Assembly: GCA_001724275.1 (NCBI GenBank) | Contig: MEDZ01000020.1 | Span: forward strand, 21,885-85,884 | Length of the DNA: 64,000 nt | Direction of reading: 5' to 3' | DNA from: Gemmatimonadetes bacterium SCN 70-22 | GTDB lineage: Bacteria > Gemmatimonadota > Gemmatimonadetes > Gemmatimonadales > Gemmatimonadaceae | Shown here: piece by piece, positions 25,246-33,063 of the stretch | How positions within the stretch are numbered: the first letter of the stretch is position 1 | How the letters are laid out: each line of letters starts with the position of its first letter | The notes under the pieces: generated by a model | What the model saw: only the letters and a program-made list of their open reading frames with translations | The model's database searches: none | What the model was told of the DNA's origin: nothing | Translations under genes and position numbers: made by a program

Positions 25246-26118
25246 TCATGGGATCACTCCTGGCGGACACGGAACTGTGCGGTTTGTCAAGCGCGCGACC
25301 TCGCGATCCCCCAGCTTCGCCACGACCACGCCGTGCGGGACCAGCAGCAGCGCCCGTGCCGCCGTACCGTTCATGGCGGCGCCGATACCTACCAGCTGGT
25401 CGTAGGTTGTCCCCAACACCGTCAACCGCACCGGTAGGCTGATGTCGGCGGTAGACACGAGTTCGGTCTGTCGACCACATTTCGCGACGAGCTGGACCGC
25501 ATCCGGCGCCAAGGGCGTCAAGCCTGGCTCGAGTAACGCCAGCTGCTGGCGCACGGCGAGCGCCGAGACGCGGACGGTGGCGTCCGGATGACCCGTGGCG
25601 AGCTGCGCCACGAGCATGGCAAGTCGCGCCTTCTGCGTGCGATCGGCAGGCGCGCTCGCCGGCGCATGCATCTGCTTTGGAAGCCCGGCGCCGAGTTGCA
25701 GCGCTGCCATCTGGTCCGCCCGCGGCGCGAAGGCGACGTCGAAGGCCGACACGGCCGCCGCCAGGGCAGCGTGGGTCACCCGCGCGCCATGGCGACCGGC
25801 CAACGTGGCTTCTAGCTGCTGGGTCACCGCGCGGGCGCGCGGCCAGCGGGATGCGTCCACGAGCACCTCGAGCGTCGCGTCGGACAGGGCGGCGTGCCGA
25901 CCCCAAAGGACCACGAGCCCCTGGGTGCCCGCGGTGCTACACCGGACGAAGTCCCGCACCACGCGGGCGGCGGGATGCGCATCGGTGCGTGCCGACCGTT
26001 CGGCCGCCGGACAATCCGTGGTCGGCGCCTGCGCCTCGAGCGCCGATGCGCCGAACGATCCGCACAGCGCGCTCCCGGCGAATGCCAGCGACAGGAGCAG
26101 TCGCGACAGTCTCATCAT
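25246..26118 (-). CDS. Secreted hypothetical protein
   Basis: A 290-residue protein with a Sec signal (LSRLLLSLAFAGSALCGSFG then SALEAQA) and a mature part rich in Ala, Leu and Arg. It contains four scattered Cys that could form disulfides (TDCPAAE, VRCSTAG, AKCGRQTE, TVPCPPG). No family is recognised. Its ATG is only 11 bases from the stop of the frameshifted gene upstream on the same strand, so both probably belonged to one unit. The GTG/ATG start choice between 26118 and 26115 is not resolved. Confidence 0.6.
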   Translation of the reverse strand: MMRLSRLLLSLAFAGSALCGSFGASALEAQAPTTDCPAAERSARTDAHPAARVVRDFVRCSTAGTQGLVVLWGRHAALSDATLEVLVDASRWPRARAVTQQLEATLAGRHGARVTHAALAAAVSAFDVAFAPRADQMAALQLGAGLPKQMHAPASAPADRTQKARLAMLVAQLATGHPDATVRVSALAVRQQLALLEPGLTPLAPDAVQLVAKCGRQTELVSTADISLPVRLTVLGTTYDQLVGIGAAMNGTAARALLLVPHGVVVAKLGDREVARLTNRTVPCPPGVIP

Positions 26119-26128
26119 GCTGCTCCGT

Positions 26129-26559
26129 TCAGAAGTAGTTGAAGAGCAAGCACCCGCCCAGCGTCACGTTGGTGACGTAGTTGCGCGTGCTGTCGGTTTG
26201 CAGATGCGAGAGCGCGACGGCCTGGTTGTACACTGTTTGATTGACGGTCAGCACCAAGGCGGGCATGCGCCCGCTGCTGGCCGCTAACGGCCCGTACTGG
26301 CGCCGACCCACGGAGTCGGCGGTCGAGAAGAACACGGCGGGATGGGAGGCATCCCAGGTCATGGGATCCGGAGTGAACCCCTCGTGCTGATGGTCAGGTT
26401 CTTCAGGGTGTCGGGAATAACGGACCTCGCGCAAAAGACGCCGCTCTTCGTCTTCTTCTTCTTCTTGGTCCCTTGGAGGTTGTACCACGGGCTCCCGGCG
26501 TACAACGCGCTGTCATTGAGTTGCGACTCGTTGCCGAACTTGGTCGGGAACTTCGCCAT
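26129..26559 (-). pseudogene. Frameshifted hypothetical gene
   Basis: Two overlapping frames join into one plausible protein of about 143 residues. The first begins MAKFPTKFGNESQLNDSALY and includes a Lys run (TKKKKKTK) up to NLTISTRG. The second continues FTPDPMTWDASHPAVFFSTA and ends TLGGCLLFNYF. The switch lies in a GGGG run near 26386, where one missing G breaks the frame. Either the copy is inactive or the run is a sequence error. No family is recognised. Its start lies directly behind a solitary copy of an insertion-sequence end (26565-26610). Confidence 0.5.
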
Positions 26560-26564
26560 GACGT

Positions 26565-26610
26565 CCCCCCGGAAAGTCTACTCCATGTTGTCTACCCGAC
26601 AGGGGAGCCT
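26565..26610 (-). repeat. Solo insertion-sequence end related to the IS3-type element at 36069
   Basis: Read on the minus strand, GCTCCCCTGTCGGGTAGACA and the following 22 bases up to CCGGGG match the left end of the IS element at 36072-36113 at 38 of 42 positions. No transposase lies beside it. It is therefore a relic end left after deletion, or a short non-autonomous derivative. Confidence 0.75.
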
Positions 26611-26684
26611 GCCATGGCGGGCGCGGGAAAGTTGTCGGAAAGGGTTTGCGAGCGCCCACGTACGTCGCGCACGCCACGAACCGT

Positions 26685-27998
26685 TCAGTCCACGTAACGC
26701 TGAGCGGCCTCGCGCTCCTCATGCTCGAACGCGTCAGCGAAGCTCTCGATCTCGTCGTCCGTGAAGCCGAGCGTCGTCGCCTCGTCGCGCCACGTTGAGA
26801 CAGCACGTTCGACCTCGCCGAGCACGCGTGCCGCTCGCGCGGACGTGAGCCCGAAGTATCTCGCGATGCCCATGAGCGCCTCGACGGACGCGGCGGGCCC
26901 GGCGTCCTCGCTCATCCACGTCTTGAGTTCGCGGACGCGGTCGGGGAAGGGGTTCACATCGAATGCCGGCGAGAGGCGCCACAGCGCCCTCTCGACGTGC
27001 AGGAAGCCGTGGTTGTGCAGGTGATCGTCTACGTTGGTGATCAGGACCGAGAATGCGATGCGTCGCCAAAGCTCCTCGAGATCCGCGCTCGCGTCGGCGC
27101 TTCGCTGACGGATGACGTCCGCGATCTCCGTGTACGCGTGCTCCCCGGAGTCGCCCCGGGCGAGCCCCATGAGGGTGGCGGCGGAGACGAGCAGGAGTCG
27201 GCGGTCCTCGCCCGTGGCTGGGTCTCGCACCCGGTCGAACCGGCGTACGAGGGCGACCGCCACTCCGTCGCTGTCGACCAGCCGAGCCTCTGCCGCAGTG
27301 ATCCCGGCGCGAGAGGCGAGGCGCAGGGCGAGCACCTCCCCCTTGGTGTGGGAGCGCTCGTCAGTCACGCTCGGGAACTTGCCGAGGCAGAGCCCCCACG
27401 CATCGTCGCGCACGCTGCACTTTGGCCGCATGCCGCCGAGCGAGGTGCCGCGCCCACGCAGGTACTCGAGGTCCGCCAAGGTCTCTGCCTGGTGCTCCAC
27501 CGCACGTGTGGCGCGGAGGAGGTCGGGAAGCTCGAGGAGGGGCGGGGCCGTGCGACGGCTGGGTTCAAGGGCGCGCTGACAGATGCCCTCCTCATCCCGA
27601 AATCGGAGCGCGCCGACGCGGGCGTGATCGTCTACGGCGAGCAGGAAATCCAGCGCTGTCTCAACGGGGGGCAGCGTCTCGCCGGCCGCCTTGGCCGCTT
27701 GTCGACGCTTCGCGTGGTCGCGCAGGATGACCCGCCGCGCCCAGCCATCGGGTTCCGTGTCGGCAATCGCACCATGGAACCGCGAAGCGTCCTTGGCCCT
27801 GGCGTGCGGCGGGAACTGAAAGCCGGCGACCAATGGGAGCGTCGGGTCGATCTCGTAGCGTGCGGGGTCAGCGAGCCACGAGGGCGCGTACTCGAAGGCG
27901 GCGTGCTCGCGACGGCCCTCGTGCGTGAAGCGCAGATGGCCGACGAGGACGTCGCCAACGAGGACATCCATATGTCGGGGCGTCGTCGCGGCGGGCAC
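26685..27998 (-). CDS. hipA: HipA-family serine/threonine kinase toxin
   Basis: A 437-residue type II toxin-antitoxin kinase. The N-terminal subdomain begins MDVLVGDVLVGHLRFTHEGR. The glycine-rich segment GTSLGGMRPKCSV resembles the P-loop-like region. The catalytic segment is ITNVDDHLHNHGFL, and the metal-binding motif is PAFDVNPFPD, as in HipA. Members phosphorylate and inactivate a tRNA synthetase (GltX in E. coli), causing dormancy. GTG at 27998 is three bases after the stop of the HipB-like antitoxin; an internal ATG at 27971 is an alternative. The all-in-one HipA length argues against the split HipST type. Confidence 0.9.
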   Translation of the reverse strand: MPAATTPRHMDVLVGDVLVGHLRFTHEGRREHAAFEYAPSWLADPARYEIDPTLPLVAGFQFPPHARAKDASRFHGAIADTEPDGWARRVILRDHAKRRQAAKAAGETLPPVETALDFLLAVDDHARVGALRFRDEEGICQRALEPSRRTAPPLLELPDLLRATRAVEHQAETLADLEYLRGRGTSLGGMRPKCSVRDDAWGLCLGKFPSVTDERSHTKGEVLALRLASRAGITAAEARLVDSDGVAVALVRRFDRVRDPATGEDRRLLLVSAATLMGLARGDSGEHAYTEIADVIRQRSADASADLEELWRRIAFSVLITNVDDHLHNHGFLHVERALWRLSPAFDVNPFPDRVRELKTWMSEDAGPAASVEALMGIARYFGLTSARAARVLGEVERAVSTWRDEATTLGFTDDEIESFADAFEHEEREAAQRYVD

Positions 27999-28001
27999 GG
28001 G

Positions 28002-28331
28002 CTACTTGGGCTGAGGCGTGCGCTTCGGCCGCACCGTCTTGGGGAGCTCCGCGATCTCCAAGGCGGTACCCGTCTCGTCGGCCTTAGGATCGACATTTCG
28101 CTCAAGACCGGTCCACTCGAGACCGAGGACGAACATGGCCATGATGTACGTCCCCATGGCGACCGTCGGGTCGCCAGATTCGACCCGTCGGTAGGTCTGG
28201 CGGCTGACTCCGACCCGTTGCGCCATCATCTCGGCCGTAAGCCTACGCCGTCGGCGAGCGATGTTGATGCCTCGGCCAAGCTCGCTCATCGAGCGGCGCA
28301 CGCGACTCGGAAGGAAGTCTTTGCTAGGCAT
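28002..28331 (-). CDS. hipB: HipB-like XRE antitoxin
   Basis: A 109-residue HTH protein directly upstream of hipA. Residues about 14-70 (MSELGRGINIARRRRRLTAE then MMAQRVGVSRQTYRRVESGD) are a Cro/CI-type HTH. The C-terminal tail is Lys/Pro-rich (PKTVRPKRTPQPK) and may contact HipA. It should neutralise the kinase and repress the operon through the perfect palindrome located 32 bases upstream of its ATG. It is separated from hipA by three bases. Confidence 0.88.
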   Translation of the reverse strand: MPSKDFLPSRVRRSMSELGRGINIARRRRRLTAEMMAQRVGVSRQTYRRVESGDPTVAMGTYIMAMFVLGLEWTGLERNVDPKADETGTALEIAELPKTVRPKRTPQPK

Positions 28332-28362
28332 ATGGGTGATAGAAAGTCCGTGGAGCAGCTTT

Positions 28363-28382
28363 AAGGATGATACATCATCCTT
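28363..28382. promoter_or_regulatory. HipB operator palindrome
   Basis: AAGGATGAT-AC-ATCATCCTT, a perfect 20-base inverted repeat (9-base arms, 2-base centre), about 30 bases upstream of the hipB ATG. It is AT-rich against a GC-rich background. Confidence 0.75.
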
Positions 28383-28568
28383 TCTTCTGAGTCAATCACT
28401 TCCGATGCGAGCCGTCGGTCGACGGGTTGAGGCGACCGACGCCCGCGGGGCGGAGGATGGACGGGCGCTAAACGGAACTCGGAGACGAGACAGGCCTGCG
28501 GCATCGTCGCGCACGTATCTCGGGCCGGCCCCCGCATCGCGGCAGGCGAGCTTGGCTGTTCGCCCAGG

Positions 28569-29111
28569 TTAGTGGGAGGCGTCGAGCTCCCGCACTGTGA
28601 CATCGATCCACTTGACCAGGCGATCACGCTCCTTCGGCTCCACGGGGAGCAGGCGGATGCGCGCGATGAGCTTCCGTGGACTGACCAGCCGTTCGGCGAG
28701 TAGGATGCGGACGAAGTCGCGGTCCTTCTCGCGATAGGCGGCGAGCTTGGAAGCGGCCAGATCGTGGGCCTCGAGGCAGTAGGCGGTCTTGCCACTGGTG
28801 CTTCGGGTCCGGACCGGAACGGTGCGCATCGCCCAGTTCTTGGGGAGCTTCGCTGCTTCGGTTATAGGGACGCCGTGCACGTAGTAACCGAACTGTCGAT
28901 GGAACGGCGAGTCCTCGCCGATGGCGTTGAGATATTCGCCCCGTTCGACCCGGTTCCTGGGCCAGACGTCGGCCTCGGCGGAGAAGCGAAGTGACGCGGG
29001 TGCGTCCGGATACTGCCCGAGGATGGCTTGGGAGCCGAAGACGTAAATCTCATCGTCGCCGGCAATGTCACAGGCGGCCCGGATGATGTGCTCGAGATCC
29101 TCGCGCTTCAT
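28569..29111 (-). CDS. Nucleotidyltransferase-like protein (DUF6036-type)
   Basis: A 180-residue protein. DDEIYVFGSQAILGQYP carries the GSxA-type signature and RFSAEADVWP the acidic metal-binding segment of nucleotidyltransferase-fold proteins of the DUF6036/AbiEii-related kind. KTAYCLEAHDLAASKLAAYREKDRDFV is the conserved helical segment of that group. It lies 29 bases downstream of a winged-helix gene on the same strand. Such wHTH plus nucleotidyltransferase pairs are widespread in accessory regions and resemble abortive-infection or toxin-antitoxin modules; toxic activity is inference. Confidence 0.75.
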   Translation of the reverse strand: MKREDLEHIIRAACDIAGDDEIYVFGSQAILGQYPDAPASLRFSAEADVWPRNRVERGEYLNAIGEDSPFHRQFGYYVHGVPITEAAKLPKNWAMRTVPVRTRSTSGKTAYCLEAHDLAASKLAAYREKDRDFVRILLAERLVSPRKLIARIRLLPVEPKERDRLVKWIDVTVRELDASH

Positions 29112-29140
29112 GGGCGACTCGTGGTCGGCTCAGCGAACAA

Positions 29141-30139
29141 TCACGGGCGTCTGGAGTGCTCGCCGCCTTGGTGGGCCGCGATAATCTCGTCTCGTTCCTC
29201 TGGCGACAGGATGCCCGTGAACGGAAGCGTCTGGCGGAGCCGCGTGGCGCGTTGGCCGGTGTCCACGAGGAAGCGTCTGAGGCGTGGGAGGCTCATGGTG
29301 CGAAGGATCCGGTCCCACTCGCGAAGCTCGCGCCGCTCGCCTGCTGCGGCGCTGGTTAGGCGCTCGGCGATATGCGTGCGCGCGCGTGCGACGAGGCTCG
29401 GGTCGGACCGCAGGCGGAGTGCGATGGCGCCGGCGAGGTCGCGCGCGCGCGCGTCGAGCTCCGCGTGCGTGTACGACTGCCGCTTCGGTGCGGGAACGGC
29501 GCCGGCATCGGCGCTGATGATGGCGAGTGGCGGAGGGCCGAGGAGTGGCAGCACCCGTCGGAGTGCCGCGAGCTCTTCGTCCGTCCCCGCCGAGAGATCC
29601 GCCTCGGTGCGTGCCTTGATCTCGATGGTGACGTCCTGCTCGAGCTCGAGGTCCCCGAGTGCTTCCTCGAAGCCGGACACGGTCGCCTCGAGGTCGCGGA
29701 CGCCGCCGAGGAGGCCCACGATCAGTGGGTCTCCCGGCCCGTCTCGGTCCTCGAGCACGGGGCCCTGAATCCACGCCGCGCGAGGAAGGGGGGCGGTGCG
29801 GCGTGCCGCGTCGGTCAGGCGATCGACGATGGTGTTGAATCGAGCGCGCTCCGCCTGAAAGAGCGCCTCGATTGCCGGCGCGAGCGGGTGCGTCCGGCGA
29901 TACTGCACGGGGCGACGGGTGCCGACTCCCACGGTCTCGACGATCCCGTGATCCTCCAGGAGAGCCACGGTGCGCGCGATTCCGGAAATGTGGAGCTCGG
30001 TGAGCTCGGCGAGCCGGGAAGGCGAAACCGGTGTGTCCGTACCGGAGAGGGCCCGGAGGACGCGGACGTTCGCCTCGCGGCCCAGGATCTCGTTGAGCGG
30101 CGCCTTGAGGGCGCTCTGACGGTTCAGGACGGGGCGCAT
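29141..30139 (-). CDS. Winged-helix regulator paired with nucleotidyltransferase
   Basis: A 332-residue protein. Residues 13-75 form a winged helix of MarR/ArsR-like kind: PLNEILGREANVRVLRALSG, then PVSPSRLAELTELHISGIARTV and a wing GIVETVGVGTRRPVQYRR. A nucleotidyltransferase-like middle (DPLIVGLLGGVRDLEATVSG...DVTIEIKART) suggests a degenerate NTase fold. The C-terminal 100 residues are Arg-rich helices. ATG at 30139 is chosen for the GAGGT six bases upstream; a TTG at 30178 is an alternative in a longer frame. It probably acts as antitoxin and repressor of the pair and is divergent from the restriction operon. Confidence 0.7.
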   Translation of the reverse strand: MRPVLNRQSALKAPLNEILGREANVRVLRALSGTDTPVSPSRLAELTELHISGIARTVALLEDHGIVETVGVGTRRPVQYRRTHPLAPAIEALFQAERARFNTIVDRLTDAARRTAPLPRAAWIQGPVLEDRDGPGDPLIVGLLGGVRDLEATVSGFEEALGDLELEQDVTIEIKARTEADLSAGTDEELAALRRVLPLLGPPPLAIISADAGAVPAPKRQSYTHAELDARARDLAGAIALRLRSDPSLVARARTHIAERLTSAAAGERRELREWDRILRTMSLPRLRRFLVDTGQRATRLRQTLPFTGILSPEERDEIIAAHQGGEHSRRP

Positions 30140-30175
30140 GAGGAGACCTCGGTGGAGTCGGCGACCGACATCGCT

Positions 30176-30250
30176 CAAGTAGTATGTACTATACTCTAAG
30201 CAACTTACTAGATTATAAGCTAGTAGCTAGATAATAATCAAGTCGATAGT
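30176..30250. promoter_or_regulatory. AT-rich divergent promoter/operator region
   Basis: About 75 bases of strongly AT-rich DNA between the wHTH gene and the restriction operon. It contains TAGTA-TG-TACTA (30180-30191) and two near-direct copies of CTAGAT(T/A)ATAA about 20 bases apart. These are likely promoter and binding sites for the wHTH protein. Confidence 0.5.
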
Positions 30251-30341
30251 TTCGCCCCACTCCCGTCGTCACCCCCGACCGGTAAGTTCAGCCCGCGCCG
30301 TCCGTTCATGGCGCTCCGAACAGGACCCTCGAGCCCCTCGC

Positions 30342-33059
30342 ATGGCGCTTCACCCCGCCTTTCCCTCGTCGCCGTACACCCCGCTCGACCCGGACCAGCG
30401 CTGGTTCCCGGCCGACGAGGCCCTGCGGACCACGGCGTACGAGAAGCTCCTCCCCCCGCTGGTCGCCAGGATCCGCCGGGAGGTCGCCGACTGGCGGGCG
30501 ACGGGGTATGCGGGGGCGTCACCGACCTCGGTCGCCCTCCTGCGCCACTGGTTCGAGACCGACCACCTCCTGGAGGAAGCGGACGGCTCGCTGGCCCCCT
30601 TCCGCTACTACTTCGCCCAGCGCGAGGCGGTGGAGACCGTGATCTGGCTCTACGATGTCCGGCAGGCGCGCGACAAGTACGACCTGCTGCGCTTCGACGC
30701 GTCGGGAGCGGTGTCACACGGGATGTTCGCCGAGGACTGGCCGCGCTACGTGCTCAAGATGGCCACCGGCGCCGGCAAGACGAAGGTGATGTCGCTCCTG
30801 ATCGCCTGGAGCTACTTCCATCGCCTCTATGAGAAGGGCTCGGAGCTCTCGCGCAACTTCCTCGTCATCGCCCCCAACATCATCGTCCTCGACCGCCTGC
30901 GCGCCGACTTCGACGGACTCCGGATCTTCTTCAACGATCCCATTCTGCCGCCGAACGGCGTGGACGGGCGCAACTGGCGCGATGACTTCCAGGTCGCCCT
31001 GCACATCCAGGACGATGTGCGCGTGTCGCACGAGACGGGGAACATCTTCCTCACCAACATCCACCGCGTCTTCCTGCACGAGGTGCCGGAGCCGACGCTC
31101 GGTGACGATGACCTGAGCAACTACTTCCTTGGGCCATTTGGCGATCGCCCGGTGGGAAAGACGACCGACAGCGGGACCGACCTGGGGGAGATCATCCGCG
31201 AGGTGGACGAACTGGCCGTCTTCAACGACGAGGCGCACCACATCCACGACCCGCGCATGGCCTGGTTCAAGTCGATCCAGGACATCCACCACCGCATGCT
31301 GCAGAACGACAAGCGCCTTGCGCTGCAGGTGGACGTGACGGCCACGCCGCGGCACGACACCGGAGCGATCTTTGTCCAGACCGTCTCTGACTATCCGCTG
31401 GTGGAGGCGATCCACCAGAACGTGGTGAAGCACCCGGTCCTCCCCGACGCCGCCAGCCGGGCCAAGCTGCGCGAGCACAAGACGGCGATCTTCACCGACA
31501 AGTATGCGGACTACCTGGCGCTCGGCGTGGAAGAGTGGCGCAAGAGCTTCGCCGAGCACCAGGCGATGGGGAAGAAAGCGGTCCTGTTCGTGATGGTGGA
31601 CGACACGCGCAACTGCGACGAGGTGGGAGCCTACCTCCCCAAGATCTGCCCCGAACTGGAAGGGGCGGTGCTGGTGATCCACACGAAGAAGAACGGGGAG
31701 ATATCGGAGGCCGCCAGCGGCAAGGACGCCGACGAGCTGCGCCTGCTGCGCCAGCAGTCCAACGCGATCGACTCGACGGCGTCGCCGTACAAGGCCATCG
31801 TTTCCGTGCTGATGCTCAAGGAAGGGTGGGACGTGCGCAACGTGACCACCATCGTCGGGCTGCGGGCCTATTCGTCCAAGGCCAACATCCTCCCCGAGCA
31901 GACGCTGGGGCGCGGGTTGCGGCGCATGTACTTCGGGACCGACTTCCCCGAGCGGGTAAGCGTGATGGGGACTCCGGCGTTCATGGAGTTTGTCGAGTCC
32001 ATCCAGCAGGAGGGAGTCTCCTTCGAGCACGTCCCCATGGGGGCGGGGGTCGATCGCAAGGACGCCCTGGTCGTCGAAGTCGATCGGGAGAACGCGCACA
32101 AGGACATCGACGCGCTCGACATCGCCCTCCCAAAGCTCTCGCGGCGCTATGCGCGCGACTTCAAGGAGCTGGGGGCACTCGATCCGTCCGCGTTCGGTCA
32201 CACGCCGATCGCGCTCAAGCCCTTCAACGCCGACGAGATCCGCGAGATCGTCTTCAAGCGCATGCTCGACGACGAAATCGATCATGTGGTGCAGCTCGAT
32301 GGTGCCGGCGCCGCCGACTATCGCGCGGTCATCGCCTTCTTCGCTCGGCAGCTCATGCAGGAGCTGCGGCTGGTGGGGGGATACGACATCCTCTATGGCA
32401 AGGTGAAGCAGTTCGTGCGCGATCACCTGTTCGCGGAGTCGCCAGTCGACCTCGAGAGTCCGGTGGTGCTGCGCAACCTGTCGGAGCCGGCGCCCGGCAA
32501 GCTCCTGATGGACGGATTCAAGCAGGCCATTCATGCGCTCACCGTGCAGGAGGCGGGGAGCACGCATGTGGAGGACTGGATCCGTCTCAAGGAGACACGC
32601 CCCTTTCGCACCGAGAACCGCCCGTTCCAGTACTCCAACAAGTCGGTCTTTTCGCGCACCGTGGGGGAGCCGCGCGCCGGAGGCTTCGAGCTGGCGTTCG
32701 CCGCCTTCCTCGATCGTGAGGGGAACGACGTGCAGTCACACGCCAAGAACTATCTGGCCGTGGGCTTCTCGCTCGACTACGTGAAGACCAATGGCGAGAT
32801 CTCGGCCTACATCCCCGACTTCATCGTGCGCGATGTGCACGGGACGGTGTGGATCGTCGAGACCAAGGGACGAGCGGAGCTGGAGCTGCCACGCAAGATG
32901 GCGCGCCTCAGGCAGTGGTGCCTGGACGCCACCGCGGCCGCTGCCGAGGAGGGGGCGGTGACGTATCGCTTCCTCTTTGTCGATGAGGACGGGTTCAACA
33001 AGCACAAGCCGGCGACCATGGCCGACCTGGCCGCCTCTTTCACCGAGTATCAGGACTGA
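30342..33059 (+). CDS. Type III-like restriction enzyme: DEAD/DEAH helicase-nuclease (Res)
   Basis: A 905-residue SF2 helicase-nuclease. Walker A is KMATGAGKTKVMSLLIAWSY, the DEAH-type box is FNDEAHHIHD, motif III is VTATPRHDTG, and motif VI is EQTLGRGLRRMYFG. Near the C-terminus PDFIVRDVHGTVWIVETKGR is a PD-(D/E)XK nuclease site (Asp, Glu, Lys). The product should translocate on and cleave unmodified DNA with the methyltransferase encoded four bases downstream. The gene order (res before mod) is the reverse of classical type III loci and fits the BPTD_3080-type subfamily. ATG 30342 is used; an upstream ATG at 30309 is in a different frame. Confidence 0.9.
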   Translation: MALHPAFPSSPYTPLDPDQRWFPADEALRTTAYEKLLPPLVARIRREVADWRATGYAGASPTSVALLRHWFETDHLLEEADGSLAPFRYYFAQREAVETVIWLYDVRQARDKYDLLRFDASGAVSHGMFAEDWPRYVLKMATGAGKTKVMSLLIAWSYFHRLYEKGSELSRNFLVIAPNIIVLDRLRADFDGLRIFFNDPILPPNGVDGRNWRDDFQVALHIQDDVRVSHETGNIFLTNIHRVFLHEVPEPTLGDDDLSNYFLGPFGDRPVGKTTDSGTDLGEIIREVDELAVFNDEAHHIHDPRMAWFKSIQDIHHRMLQNDKRLALQVDVTATPRHDTGAIFVQTVSDYPLVEAIHQNVVKHPVLPDAASRAKLREHKTAIFTDKYADYLALGVEEWRKSFAEHQAMGKKAVLFVMVDDTRNCDEVGAYLPKICPELEGAVLVIHTKKNGEISEAASGKDADELRLLRQQSNAIDSTASPYKAIVSVLMLKEGWDVRNVTTIVGLRAYSSKANILPEQTLGRGLRRMYFGTDFPERVSVMGTPAFMEFVESIQQEGVSFEHVPMGAGVDRKDALVVEVDRENAHKDIDALDIALPKLSRRYARDFKELGALDPSAFGHTPIALKPFNADEIREIVFKRMLDDEIDHVVQLDGAGAADYRAVIAFFARQLMQELRLVGGYDILYGKVKQFVRDHLFAESPVDLESPVVLRNLSEPAPGKLLMDGFKQAIHALTVQEAGSTHVEDWIRLKETRPFRTENRPFQYSNKSVFSRTVGEPRAGGFELAFAAFLDREGNDVQSHAKNYLAVGFSLDYVKTNGEISAYIPDFIVRDVHGTVWIVETKGRAELELPRKMARLRQWCLDATAAAAEEGAVTYRFLFVDEDGFNKHKPATMADLAASFTEYQD

Positions 33060-33063
33060 TAGC

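Noticed and set aside
25190..25906. Open frame overlapping the secreted hypothetical gene at 25246-26118
   Set aside because: Same strand, different phase; composition is random and the other frame has a signal peptide.
30714..32567. A 617-codon minus-strand frame opposite the restriction helicase
   Set aside because: Antisense shadow; the plus strand encodes helicase motifs in order.
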